Shown: positions 1 to 8,125 of the stretch, piece after piece
Numbering within the stretch: position 1 is the stretch's first letter
How the letters are laid out: every line of letters begins with the position of its first letter
The notes under the pieces: model-generated
Databases searched by the model: none
Told to the model about the DNA's origin: nothing
What the model saw: the letters and a program-made list of their open reading frames with translations, nothing else
Program-made: the position numbers and the translations under genes
NCBI GenBank assembly: GCA_002083435.1
Contig: LWDJ01000002.1
Span: 62,001-126,000 of the forward strand
From: Proteobacteria bacterium SG_bin6
GTDB lineage: Bacteria; Pseudomonadota; Alphaproteobacteria; Sphingomonadales; Sphingomonadaceae
Direction: 5' to 3'
Length of the DNA: 64,000 bases

Positions 1-312
1 ACCTGGGATGTGCTCCACAAATTCGGCCATGATTACAAGCTGGTGTTCGTCGGCGACGCGTCGATGAGCCCCTATGAGATCACCCATCCCGGCGGCTCGG
101 TCGAGCATTTCAACGAGGAAGCCGGCGCGGTGTGGCTGCAACGGCTGACCAACACCTATCCGGCGGCGGTGTGGCTTAACCCCATCCCGCAGGAGCAATG
201 GGGCTATTCGCAGTCGATCCGCATCGTGCGCGAGCTGATGAACGACCGCATGTACCCGCTCACCCTCGCCGGGCTCGACGAGGCGATGCGCGAGTTGACG
301 CGGAAGCGGTGA
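1..312 (+). CDS. VWA domain protein (CoxE-like), C-terminal fragment
   Basis: The reading frame is open from the first base and ends with TGA, so only the last 103 residues are present. They include GDASMSPYEI and a tail containing AAVWLNPIPQEQWGYSQS, which I recognise from the C-terminal part of bacterial VWA/CoxE-like proteins, where the SMSPYE segment belongs to the von Willebrand fold. Such proteins usually accompany a MoxR-type AAA ATPase and may help mature or remodel metalloenzymes; that partner would lie outside this window. The stop overlaps a GTG start of the next gene in a GTGA arrangement, suggesting co-translation. Confidence 0.75.
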   Translation, partial: TWDVLHKFGHDYKLVFVGDASMSPYEITHPGGSVEHFNEEAGAVWLQRLTNTYPAAVWLNPIPQEQWGYSQSIRIVRELMNDRMYPLTLAGLDEAMRELTRKR

Positions 313-1037
313 AGCCGTTCGCCCGCCTGGCGACCATGTTCGGACGCGCGCGGCGGCGCTGGTTCGGGCGCACCTTGGTGGTCGATCCCCGCCCGATCGC
401 GAGCGAGGCTCCCTATACCTTTTACCTCCCCAGCGAAAACGAGCTGCTCGCCATCGGCCCCGGGGACTTGGTTAAAGTGACGATTCAAAGCGTGCCGCCG
501 AGCCCGAAATAGGGCGCCGAGCGGCTGTGGTTCACCGTGCTGACCGCCGAGGGCGACCGGCTTCGGGCGATGCTCGACAATCAGCCCTACGACATACCGC
601 AGCTGGCGCTCGGACAGATCATCGACCTTCCCCGCGCCGCGGTGATCGACATCATCTGGCAGGAAGGCCGGACCGTGGCGCCGCCCTCCGTGCCCGCGCG
701 GCGCGAATATTGGGATCGCTGCTTCGTCGATGATTGCGTGCTCGCGGGCCGCAGTCCCGTCGATTACCTGTACCGCGAAGTGCCCAACATGGATGAACCG
801 GATGACCGCCATCCGGACAGCGGCTGGCGCTTGCGCGGCACGGACGACGCCATCGCCGACGACAAGCAGCATGATTTGCCGCCGCAATATGTCGCGCTCG
901 GCGCGGTGCTCAATCGCGACGATAGCTGGCTCCACCTGATCGACGCGCCGATCGGCAGCGCCTTCATCCGGAACGCGGCGGGCGGGTTCGATGCCGCGTG
1001 CGATCCCGATCTGACCGACCCGCCGGCGCGACAATAG
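309..1037 (+). pseudogene. DUF2314/DUF2185 (Imm33-like) gene interrupted by an in-frame TAG
   Basis: From the GTG at 309 the frame reads a DUF2314-like N-terminal half (APYTFYLPSENELLAIGPGD), meets TAG at 510-512 (codon 68), and continues in the same frame as GAERLWFTVL to 1037. The C-terminal half contains ALGAVLNRDDSWLHLIDAP, typical of DUF2185/Imm33-like domains. No frameshift is needed, only one nonsense codon, so a single substitution (for example from TGG, TAT, TAC or CAG) or a sequencing error explains it. The function of the family is not established; some members are predicted immunity proteins. A shorter product could be made from a start at 537. I treat the gene as broken because the stop cuts the first conserved domain. 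Confidence 0.75.
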
Positions 1038-1075
1038 CGCCGGCGGCCGTACCCGATCGCGCGACCCAGTCCGCG

Positions 1076-1906
1076 CTATTCGTGGCCCTTGCTGATGCGC
1101 CGCGCGATCCGGGCGCGTTCCTGGACGCCGCTTTCGGCGCCCTCGCGCGCGTACAGAGCTTGCAAATACGCCATATCCGCGCTCGTAATCCCTGCCGGGT
1201 GCGTCGGCGCGCTCTTGTCGAACAGGCTAAGGATCGTGTTGATCCCGCCGCCTGGCGGCGGTTCGCGCGTGCGCGCCAGGCTGCGCATCGCCGCATAATC
1301 GGCGATCTGGCGCAGCGTGAGCCCATAGGTCGCGGTGCGATCGAGCACCACGAACGAGCTGTCGATATATTGCCGCGTCGACTCGCGCAGGATCGACGCC
1401 GATTTGACGATGAGGGTGCCGCCCGACACGAACGCGCCATCCTCGTTGCGCACCGAGGTCGCGCTCCAGGCGCGTACCGGCGGCCCCGGGCGGGCGAGCC
1501 GATCGACATCGGGGGTGTGCATCCCCGCCAGCCAGTCGGCATGATCGCTGCGCACGCCACGGACGAACGCGGCACCGTCGATCGCGATGACGACCAGGAT
1601 GTTCGCGGGACAATTGGGCTTGTCCGCGACCCGCAGCTTCAGCTGCCGCGCAATGTCCTTAATGCGGCGGGCGATATAGCCGCCATATTGTTCGGGCATC
1701 CCCGCCACCACCGGGCAGATCGGATCGTGGAAGCGCGCGATCTGCAATTCGGCATATTGTGTGATCTGGCCGACATAGGTCTTCACCGCCTCGCGCGGCA
1801 GGTCGCGCTGCGTCTCGACAACGACGTCGGCCTGATCGGGCGGCGGCTGCTGCTCAACGGGTGCCGCTTGTTGCGCCATCAGCAGGGCGGCGAGGGCTGC
1901 CATCAT
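1076..1906 (-). CDS. Exported protein of unknown function
   Basis: A 276-residue product is predicted when translation starts at the ATG at 1906. The frame stays open to 1948, but the added residues are basic and spoil the hydrophobic N-terminus. The start MMAALAALLMAQQAAP followed by a Gln/Pro-rich stretch looks like a Sec signal peptide. Two cysteines (in DPICPVV and KPNCPAN) may form a disulfide in the periplasm. The C-terminal half is helical and charged. I recognise no domain. It is convergent with the DUF2314 remnant and not obviously in an operon with the DUF1343 gene 67 bases upstream. Confidence 0.65.
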   Translation of the reverse strand: MMAALAALLMAQQAAPVEQQPPPDQADVVVETQRDLPREAVKTYVGQITQYAELQIARFHDPICPVVAGMPEQYGGYIARRIKDIARQLKLRVADKPNCPANILVVIAIDGAAFVRGVRSDHADWLAGMHTPDVDRLARPGPPVRAWSATSVRNEDGAFVSGGTLIVKSASILRESTRQYIDSSFVVLDRTATYGLTLRQIADYAAMRSLARTREPPPGGGINTILSLFDKSAPTHPAGITSADMAYLQALYAREGAESGVQERARIARRISKGHE

Positions 1907-1973
1907 CGGCACATACCTTCTGTTTCTACAGCGGCGCCCCGGATGCAAGGAGTGGCGCGGGCAAGCCCGTGCG

Positions 1974-3170
1974 TCAATACAACAAATGAGCCGCCCGCAC
2001 CTCGGCCCAGGCGGTTTCGTCGCGCGCGGCGATCATATCCAGATCGCCCGGCGCGGCACCGGCATCGTCCACCCAGTCGCGCAATTCCGGCCCGCCATTG
2101 ATCACGTCGATCGCCAGCTTGCCGAACTCATATTCATAAGGAAAATCGCGCCACAGCGGATAGTCGGGGTAAAGCTGGCGGATCGCCTTGAAGGCCAGCG
2201 CCTGCAAGCGCCACGGACGGAAACGGCCATGGTCGTAGAAATGGCTTTCGGCGTGGATATGCACGCCGTTGCACAGCGTCTTGGCATGCTTGTGGAAGGT
2301 CGGCTCGAACCAGATGTCGCGCAAGGCACAGCCGGCGAGCCAACCGGGCGCGAGGCGGCGCATCTCGGCGATGACGTCGCGCGCGACGATATCGGGCGCG
2401 CCGAACAGTTCGAGCGGGCGGGTCGTCCCCCGCCCCTCGCTGAGCGTCGTCCCTTCAAGCATCACCGAACCCGGATAGGCGCGCGCCATGTTGAGATTGG
2501 GCGCGTTGGGGCTCGGGTTGATCCAAAGCCGCTCGACGGGCCAGCCGAAGCCGGGCGCATCGCCGGGCGCCCAGCCCTCCATCGCGATCACCCGGTAATC
2601 GACGTCAAGCTTGAAGTGATCGACGAACCAGTGGCCCAGTTCGCCCAGCGTCAGCCCGTGGCGCATCGGCATCGGCCCCGCGCCGACGAAGCTCTCCCAG
2701 CCGGGTTGAAGCGTCAGCCCCTCGATTGGGCGCCCCGCGGGGTTGGGGCGATCGAGCACCCACACGCTCTTGCCGTGCGCGGCGGCGGCCTCCAGCACGT
2801 AAAGCAGGGTGGTGACATAGGTGTAGATGCGGCAGCCCAAGTCTTGCAGATCGACGAGCATCACGTCGAAACTGCTCATCGATTGCCCGGTCGGGCGGCG
2901 GACCTCGCCGTACAGGCTGAACACCGGAATACCGTACACCGGATCGGTGAAATCGGGCGATTCCATCATATTGTCTTGCAGATCGCCGCGCACGCCGTGC
3001 TGCGGGCCGAACATCGCGCTCACGTGCACGCCCGCTTCGATCAGCGCGTCGAGGCTGTGGGTCAGGTCGGCGGTGAGCGAGGCGGGATGGGCGAGCAACG
3101 CCACGCGCTTGCCCGCGAGCGGCGCGCGCAGCTCAGGCTCGGCGAGCAGGCGGTCGATACCGAATTTCAT
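1974..3170 (-). CDS. namZ: DUF1343 protein, NamZ-like exo-beta-N-acetylmuramidase
   Basis: The 398-residue protein begins MKFGIDRLLAEPELRAPLAG and contains FGPQHGVRGDLQDNM, DLQDLGCRIYTYVTT and WVLDRPNPAGRPIEG, all signatures of DUF1343. Characterised DUF1343 members (NamZ) remove terminal N-acetylmuramic acid from peptidoglycan fragments, so a role in cell-wall recycling is likely. The length matches the catalytic region, but no signal peptide precedes it, so this version appears cytoplasmic, unlike many exported NamZ proteins. The gene lies three bases after the DOMON-like gene, which suggests one transcript. Confidence 0.8.
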   Translation of the reverse strand: MKFGIDRLLAEPELRAPLAGKRVALLAHPASLTADLTHSLDALIEAGVHVSAMFGPQHGVRGDLQDNMMESPDFTDPVYGIPVFSLYGEVRRPTGQSMSSFDVMLVDLQDLGCRIYTYVTTLLYVLEAAAAHGKSVWVLDRPNPAGRPIEGLTLQPGWESFVGAGPMPMRHGLTLGELGHWFVDHFKLDVDYRVIAMEGWAPGDAPGFGWPVERLWINPSPNAPNLNMARAYPGSVMLEGTTLSEGRGTTRPLELFGAPDIVARDVIAEMRRLAPGWLAGCALRDIWFEPTFHKHAKTLCNGVHIHAESHFYDHGRFRPWRLQALAFKAIRQLYPDYPLWRDFPYEYEFGKLAIDVINGGPELRDWVDDAGAAPGDLDMIAARDETAWAEVRAAHLLY

Positions 3171-3173
3171 GGC

Positions 3174-3704
3174 TCAACCGCCTGCCGGAAGGCTCAGGCG
3201 AAAGCAATCGGGGTGATGAAAGTCCGGGTTCCCGTCCGGATGCGCGAGCGCGAAATAGGCGCGCGCGCCGTCCGCGAGTTCGATGACGGCGGACAGGTTC
3301 AGCCGCCAGTCGGCACGCGGCGGCAGATCGGCAAGGCGCACGCCGGCGATCAGCGTCGGCGGCCAGGCGGCGGCGCAGATCGGCCCCGGCGCCGACGCCC
3401 CGCGCGCCATCCCCGCGCGATAGCCGCTGAAGCGATACGCCGCCCAACGGCCGGAGGGGGCGAGGTTGAGCTCGACATATCCGGGCAATCCGGGCGCGGT
3501 GACGAACGCTTCGAAACAGGTGTGCCGCCACAACCCGTCGCTGAACCCCGCCGGCTGCTCGGCGGGCCAGACGATGGCGCTGGGGTCGCCGATCGGGCGG
3601 TATGAGAGAGCGAGGCGGTCGTCGCGGCGGCGCACCGAGACCGCGACATCATGGATCGCGGCGCTCGGGTTGCTCGGATGCGGGTGCAAGGTCAGCATCG
3701 TCAT
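3174..3704 (-). CDS. DOMON-like domain protein
   Basis: This 176-residue protein contains GLWRHTCFEAFVTAPG and YVELNLAPSGRWAAYRFSGYR, then a C-terminal HPDGNPDFHHPDCFRL. These match the DOMON-like family of beta-sandwich proteins, which may bind haem or sugars. No signal peptide is visible. It starts ATG-ACG-ATG, so the first or third codon could be used. It is directly upstream of the NamZ-like gene, consistent with a carbohydrate or cell-wall role, but no substrate can be inferred from sequence. Confidence 0.75.
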   Translation of the reverse strand: MTMLTLHPHPSNPSAAIHDVAVSVRRRDDRLALSYRPIGDPSAIVWPAEQPAGFSDGLWRHTCFEAFVTAPGLPGYVELNLAPSGRWAAYRFSGYRAGMARGASAPGPICAAAWPPTLIAGVRLADLPPRADWRLNLSAVIELADGARAYFALAHPDGNPDFHHPDCFRLSLPAGG

Positions 3705-3792
3705 GGCAGGATCATCAGACTGACGCGCCCGGCGCGCTTCGGCAAGCCCCGCTGGTAATCAGGCCCCGGCCTCGCTACATCGCGCGGCGTTC

Positions 3793-5124
3793 ATGGCCAC
3801 CACCCTCCCCTCCTCGCCCAAGATCGGCATGGTTTCGCTCGGCTGCCCGAAGAACCTGGTCGATAGCGAGCGCATCCTCACCAAGCTGCGCTCCGAAGGC
3901 TATGGCCTGTCCGCCGATTATGCCGGCGCCGATGTCGTGCTCGTCAACACCTGCGGCTTTCTCGACAGCGCCAAGGAGGAAAGCCTGGAGGCGATCGGCG
4001 AGGCGATCGCGGAGAATGGCCGGGTGATCGTCACCGGCTGCATGGGCGAGGAGGCCGAACGCATCCGCGCGCGCTTTCCGCAGGTGCTCGCGGTCACCGG
4101 CGCGCACCAATATGAGCAGGTGGTGGAGGCGGTCCACGAAGCCGCCCCGCACACCCCCTCCCCCTATCTCGATCTGGTGCCCGAAGCGGGGCTGAAGCTC
4201 ACCCCGCGCCACTACAGCTATCTGAAGATCAGCGAGGGCTGCAATCACCGCTGCGCCTTCTGCATCATCCCGCAGCTGCGCGGCGACCTCGTCAGCCGCC
4301 GCCCCGACGCGATCCTGCGCGAGGCCGAGAAGCTGGTCCAGGCCGGCACGCGCGAATTGCTGGTGATCAGCCAGGATACCTCGGCTTATGGCGTCGATAT
4401 CGGCTATCAGCCGCGCCTGTGGCGGGGCGAGGAGGTGCGCGCGCACATCACCGATCTGGCGCGCGCGCTGGGGTCATTGGGGGCCTGGGTGCGGCTGCAC
4501 TATGTCTATCCCTATCCGCATGTCGATCAGCTGATCCCGCTGATGGCCGAAGGGCTGATCACGCCGTATCTCGACATCCCTTTCCAGCACGCCAGCCCCA
4601 AGGTGCTGCGCGCGATGCGCCGCCCGGCGAACGAGGCGAAAGTGCTGGAGCGGCTGCGCGCCTGGCGGTCGATCTGCCCCGATCTCGCGATCCGATCGAC
4701 CTTCGTCGTCGGCTTTCCGGGCGAGACGGAGGAGGATTTCGCCTATCTGCTCGACTGGCTGGAGGAAGCGAAGCTCGACCGCGTCGGCGCGTTCCGTTTC
4801 GAGCCGGTTGCAGGGGCCGCTGCGAATGCGCTCCCCGATCCGGTGCCGGAGGCGGTGAAGGAAGAACGCTACGCCCGGCTGATGGAGCTCACCGCGCGGC
4901 TGTCGGCGGAAAAGCTCGCAGCCAAGGTGGGGCGCGAGATCAAGGTGATCATCGACGCCGTCGACCCCGAAAGCGGCGGCGCGACAGGGCGCGGCGAGGC
5001 GGACGCGCCCGAGATCGACGGCGAAGTCCATCTGCGCGACGCGGGCCATCTGGCGCCGGGCGAGATCGTGCGCGTGCGCGTGGAAGAGGCCGACGCGCAC
5101 GATCTGTTCGGGGTGCCGGTTTAG
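3793..5124 (+). CDS. rimO: Ribosomal protein S12 methylthiotransferase RimO
   Basis: RimO adds a methylthio group to the conserved aspartate of ribosomal protein S12. The 443-residue protein has the normal family length and order: an N-terminal methylthiotransferase domain starting VSLGCPKNLVDSE with cysteines near 18, 54 and 83 for one 4Fe-4S cluster, a radical SAM domain with the CxxxCxxC motif CNHRCAFC (cysteines 150, 154 and 157), and a C-terminal TRAM domain. The ATG at 3793 puts the first motif at the usual distance. It is divergent from the DOMON-like gene and is followed by a palindromic repeat. Confidence 0.95.
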   Translation: MATTLPSSPKIGMVSLGCPKNLVDSERILTKLRSEGYGLSADYAGADVVLVNTCGFLDSAKEESLEAIGEAIAENGRVIVTGCMGEEAERIRARFPQVLAVTGAHQYEQVVEAVHEAAPHTPSPYLDLVPEAGLKLTPRHYSYLKISEGCNHRCAFCIIPQLRGDLVSRRPDAILREAEKLVQAGTRELLVISQDTSAYGVDIGYQPRLWRGEEVRAHITDLARALGSLGAWVRLHYVYPYPHVDQLIPLMAEGLITPYLDIPFQHASPKVLRAMRRPANEAKVLERLRAWRSICPDLAIRSTFVVGFPGETEEDFAYLLDWLEEAKLDRVGAFRFEPVAGAAANALPDPVPEAVKEERYARLMELTARLSAEKLAAKVGREIKVIIDAVDPESGGATGRGEADAPEIDGEVHLRDAGHLAPGEIVRVRVEEADAHDLFGVPV

Positions 5125-5150
5125 GCACAGAGCCACCACGCCACTCCAAC

Positions 5151-5254
5151 CCTCTTCCCCGGCGACGGCCGGGGCCCAGAATCGGGCGGTCGGCAGAGGA
5201 AGCGCGACGCTGGCACGGCCGGCGCAGCTGGGCCCTGGCCTTCGCCGGGGAAGG
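5151..5254. repeat. Palindromic intergenic repeat, copy 1
   Basis: The left arm (5151-5179, containing CCCCGGCGACGGCCGGGG) and right arm (5228-5254, CTGGGCCCTGGCCTTCGCC and onward) are near inverse complements around a loop of about 50 bases. The right arm is almost identical to that of a second copy at 19395-19496. It lies between rimO and a hydrolase gene and could fold into a large hairpin in RNA. It resembles REP-type elements; I saw no transposase. Confidence 0.7.
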
Positions 5255-5333
5255 CGGGAAGGTTCCCGCGTCCCAACGTTTGACTCTGCCCGCGTCCTCG
5301 GCTTCCCTGCGCTTCTCACCGCCGGGACACGCC

Positions 5334-6731
5334 ATGATCCGCTATCTCCTCCCCCTCGCCCTGATCGCTGCCCCCGCCGTGGCGCAGGAGCTGAGCCCCG
5401 CCGAGACCGCCAAGATCGACGCCGCCGTCGCCGAGAGTTTGCAGGCGACCGGCGTGCCCTCCGCCTCGGTCGCGGTGGTGCGCGGAGGCAGGCTGGTGTT
5501 CGCCAAGGCCTATGGCCAGCAAGCGCCCGGCTGGACCAGCGCCCGCGCGGACGCCCCCTATCAGATCGCCTCGGTCTCCAAGCAGTTCACCGCCGCCGCG
5601 CTGCTGCTGCTCCAGCGCGACGGCAAGCTGAGCATGGACGACAAGGTGAGCAAATATTTCCCCGATATCTCGGGCGCGGACCGCATCACCATCCGCCAGC
5701 TTCTCAGCCATACCTCCGGGCTGCAGGATTATTGGCCGCAGGATTACAGCTTCGCCGCGATGGAAAAGCCCACCACCCCGCAGGCGATCGTCGATCGCTG
5801 GGGCAAGAAGCCGCTCGATTTCGATCCCGGCACGCAGTGGCAATATTCGAACACCGGGTATGTGGTCGCGGGGATGATCGCGGAAAAAGTGGGCGGCGCG
5901 CCGCTGTTCGATCAGCTCCAGCGCCGCGTGTTCAAGCCGCTCGGCATCACCGCTTATGATCAGGACAGGGCGGTGGGCGGTAAGTTCCCGGCGGGCTATC
6001 ACCGCTTCGCGCTCGGCCCGGTGCGGTTCGCGACGCCCGCTGCCTATGGCTGGCTGTTCGCGGCGGGCGAACTCGCCATGTCGCCCAGCGACCTCGCCAA
6101 ATGGAACATCGCCCGGATCGACCGCACCCTGCTCACCCCCGCCGAATGGGCCGAGCAGGAAAATGTGGTGAAGCTCACCAACGGCGGCGACACGCGCTAT
6201 GGCCTTGGCGTGTTCGTGCTCGACGCCGATCCGGCGAGCGGGCGCCGCCGCTCGATCGAACATAGCGGCGAAGCCGTCGGCTTCCTCACGCAGAATATCG
6301 TGCTGCCCGATGAAAAGGTCGCGATCACCGTCGCGGTGAACGCCGATTTCGGCGATGCGCAAGGCACGATCGCGCGCAAGATCGCCGACACGATCCTGCC
6401 GCCCCGCCCCGAGCCGGAAGCCGCCAAGACCGCACAGGCACGCGCGCTGTTCACCGCGATGCGCGCTGGCACGCTCGACGCCAAGCTGATGACCGAGAAT
6501 TGGAACTATTTCTTCACGCCGCAGGTCGCCGGCGATTATCGCCAGTCATTGAGCAGCCTTGGCGAGCCGAGCAGCTTTGAAAGCGTCGGCCCCGCCCGGC
6601 TGCGTGGCGGCTTCGTCAACCGCAATTACCGCATCACCTACCCCAATGGGCAAAAGCTGGTGGCGGTGACCTATGCCGAACCGGGCGACGCCGGGCGCTA
6701 TGAGCAATTCCTGATCTACCCCGCGCAATGA
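5334..6731 (+). CDS. Exported serine hydrolase, beta-lactamase/DD-peptidase fold
   Basis: The 465-residue protein starts at the ATG at 5334, where MIRYLLPLALIAAPAVAQEL gives a clean signal peptide; the frame is open far upstream but that part overlaps rimO and is not protein-like. The catalytic SxxK motif is S80-V-S-K83, the YxN motif is Y172-S-N174, and HSGE later supplies the third-motif region. This is the class C beta-lactamase/penicillin-binding superfamily, which includes esterases and peptidases, so beta-lactam resistance should not be assumed. A C-terminal region of about 120 residues follows the catalytic domain. Its stop overlaps the next start as ATGA. Confidence 0.85.
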   Translation: MIRYLLPLALIAAPAVAQELSPAETAKIDAAVAESLQATGVPSASVAVVRGGRLVFAKAYGQQAPGWTSARADAPYQIASVSKQFTAAALLLLQRDGKLSMDDKVSKYFPDISGADRITIRQLLSHTSGLQDYWPQDYSFAAMEKPTTPQAIVDRWGKKPLDFDPGTQWQYSNTGYVVAGMIAEKVGGAPLFDQLQRRVFKPLGITAYDQDRAVGGKFPAGYHRFALGPVRFATPAAYGWLFAAGELAMSPSDLAKWNIARIDRTLLTPAEWAEQENVVKLTNGGDTRYGLGVFVLDADPASGRRRSIEHSGEAVGFLTQNIVLPDEKVAITVAVNADFGDAQGTIARKIADTILPPRPEPEAAKTAQARALFTAMRAGTLDAKLMTENWNYFFTPQVAGDYRQSLSSLGEPSSFESVGPARLRGGFVNRNYRITYPNGQKLVAVTYAEPGDAGRYEQFLIYPAQ

Positions 6732-8110
6732 CCGATTTCGCCGCCCTGCTCCAGCCTGATCGCGGCCAGCCGGCGCGGACGATCGAGGTCGTCCGTCCCG
6801 AGGATTATGCCACCTGGCTCGCCGGCCAGCCGCCGCGCACCCGCGCGCTGCTCGCCGCCGCGCAGGTGACGGGCAAAGCCGGCAACCGCGCGATCCTGCC
6901 GGGGGATGACCCCGAGCAATGGTCGGCGCTGCTGGTGTGCGACGAGCCCGAAAGCTCGCCCTGGCGGATCGCGAGCCAAAGCGAGGTTCTGCCCGAAGGC
7001 ACTTACCGGTTGAAGAGCGGGCCGCTGGGCGCGGCGGGGCTCGGCTGGCTGCTCGGCCAGCATCGGTTCGATCGCTACAAGAAGGTCGATCCGCAGGGGC
7101 CGCGCGTGCTGCTGACGGGCGAGCCCGCGCGGATCGAGGAGACGGTGCGCCTCGCCGCCGCCGTCGCCAAGGTGCGCGATCTCGTCAATCTGGGCGCGAG
7201 CGATCTCGGCCCCGCCGAGCTGGAGGGGGAAGCCGAGGCGCTGGCGGCGCGACATGGCGCGACGCTCACCGTCACGCGCGGCGATGCGCTCGCGCAAGGC
7301 TATCCGATGATCCACACGGTGGGCGCCGCCGCCACCCGCGAGCGCGCGCCCCGGCTGATCGAGCTGGAATGGGGTGCTGCCGATGCGCCGCGCGTCGCGA
7401 TCATCGGCAAGGGGGTGTGTTTCGACAGCGGCGGGCTCGATCTGAAGCCCTCGTCCGCCATGCGGCTGATGAAGAAAGACATGGGCGGCGCCGCGCACGC
7501 GCTCGCCCTCGCCGAGCTGGTTATGGCGGCGGGGCTGAAGCTGCGGCTGCATTTGCTGATCCCGGCGGTGGAGAATGCGGTCTCCGCCGCTGCGTTCCGC
7601 CCCGGCGACGTGCTGCGCACCCGCGCCAGGCTGACGGTGGAGAACACCAACACCGACGCCGAAGGCCGGCTGATCCTGGGCGACGCGCTGACCAAGGCGG
7701 GCGAGGCCAAACCTGGCCTGATCCTCGATTTCGCGACGCTCACCGGCGCGGCGCGGGTGGCGCTCGGCCCTGATCTGCCCGCCACCTTCGCCAATGACGA
7801 AACGCTCGCCGCCGATCTGCTCGCCGCCGGCGAGGCGGTGCACGATCCGCTGTGGCGGCTGCCACTGTGGCGCGGCTATGACGAGATGCTGAAGTCCGAC
7901 ATCGCCGACATGGTCAACGCCCCCGATGGCGGGTTCGCTGGTTCGATCACCGCGGCGCTGTTCCTTCAGCGCTTCGTCCCCGCCGGCACGCCCTGGGCGC
8001 ATCTCGACACCTTCGCCTGGCGCCCGACGCCCAAGCCCGCACGTCCCAAGGGCGGCGAGGCGCTTGGCCTGCGCGCCGCCTGGGAAGTGCTGAAAGCGCG
8101 GTTCGGCTGA
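6728..8110 (+). CDS. M17 family leucyl aminopeptidase-like protein
   Basis: This 460-residue metallopeptidase would remove N-terminal residues from peptides in the cytoplasm. It has the two-metal M17 motifs GKGVCFDSGGLDLKPS (about residues 227-242) and NTDAEGRLIL (about 307-316). The N-terminal half is the divergent non-catalytic domain. It begins four bases inside the end of the serine hydrolase gene (ATGA), so the two are probably translated together. It is a PepB/PepA-type enzyme; exact substrate preference cannot be read. Confidence 0.88.
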   Translation: MTDFAALLQPDRGQPARTIEVVRPEDYATWLAGQPPRTRALLAAAQVTGKAGNRAILPGDDPEQWSALLVCDEPESSPWRIASQSEVLPEGTYRLKSGPLGAAGLGWLLGQHRFDRYKKVDPQGPRVLLTGEPARIEETVRLAAAVAKVRDLVNLGASDLGPAELEGEAEALAARHGATLTVTRGDALAQGYPMIHTVGAAATRERAPRLIELEWGAADAPRVAIIGKGVCFDSGGLDLKPSSAMRLMKKDMGGAAHALALAELVMAAGLKLRLHLLIPAVENAVSAAAFRPGDVLRTRARLTVENTNTDAEGRLILGDALTKAGEAKPGLILDFATLTGAARVALGPDLPATFANDETLAADLLAAGEAVHDPLWRLPLWRGYDEMLKSDIADMVNAPDGGFAGSITAALFLQRFVPAGTPWAHLDTFAWRPTPKPARPKGGEALGLRAAWEVLKARFG

Positions 8111-8125
8111 CCCCGCCGGAGGGGG
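8111..8125. terminator. Short GC hairpin between convergent genes
   Basis: The 15 bases between the aminopeptidase stop and the cytochrome stop contain CCCC, a six-base loop, and GGGG. This could end transcription from either side, but there is no T-run and the stem is only four pairs. Confidence 0.35.

Noticed and set aside
4419..5333. Upstream extension of the serine hydrolase frame
   Set aside because: It overlaps rimO and gives Arg/Ala-rich nonsense; the ATG at 5334 starts a clear signal peptide.
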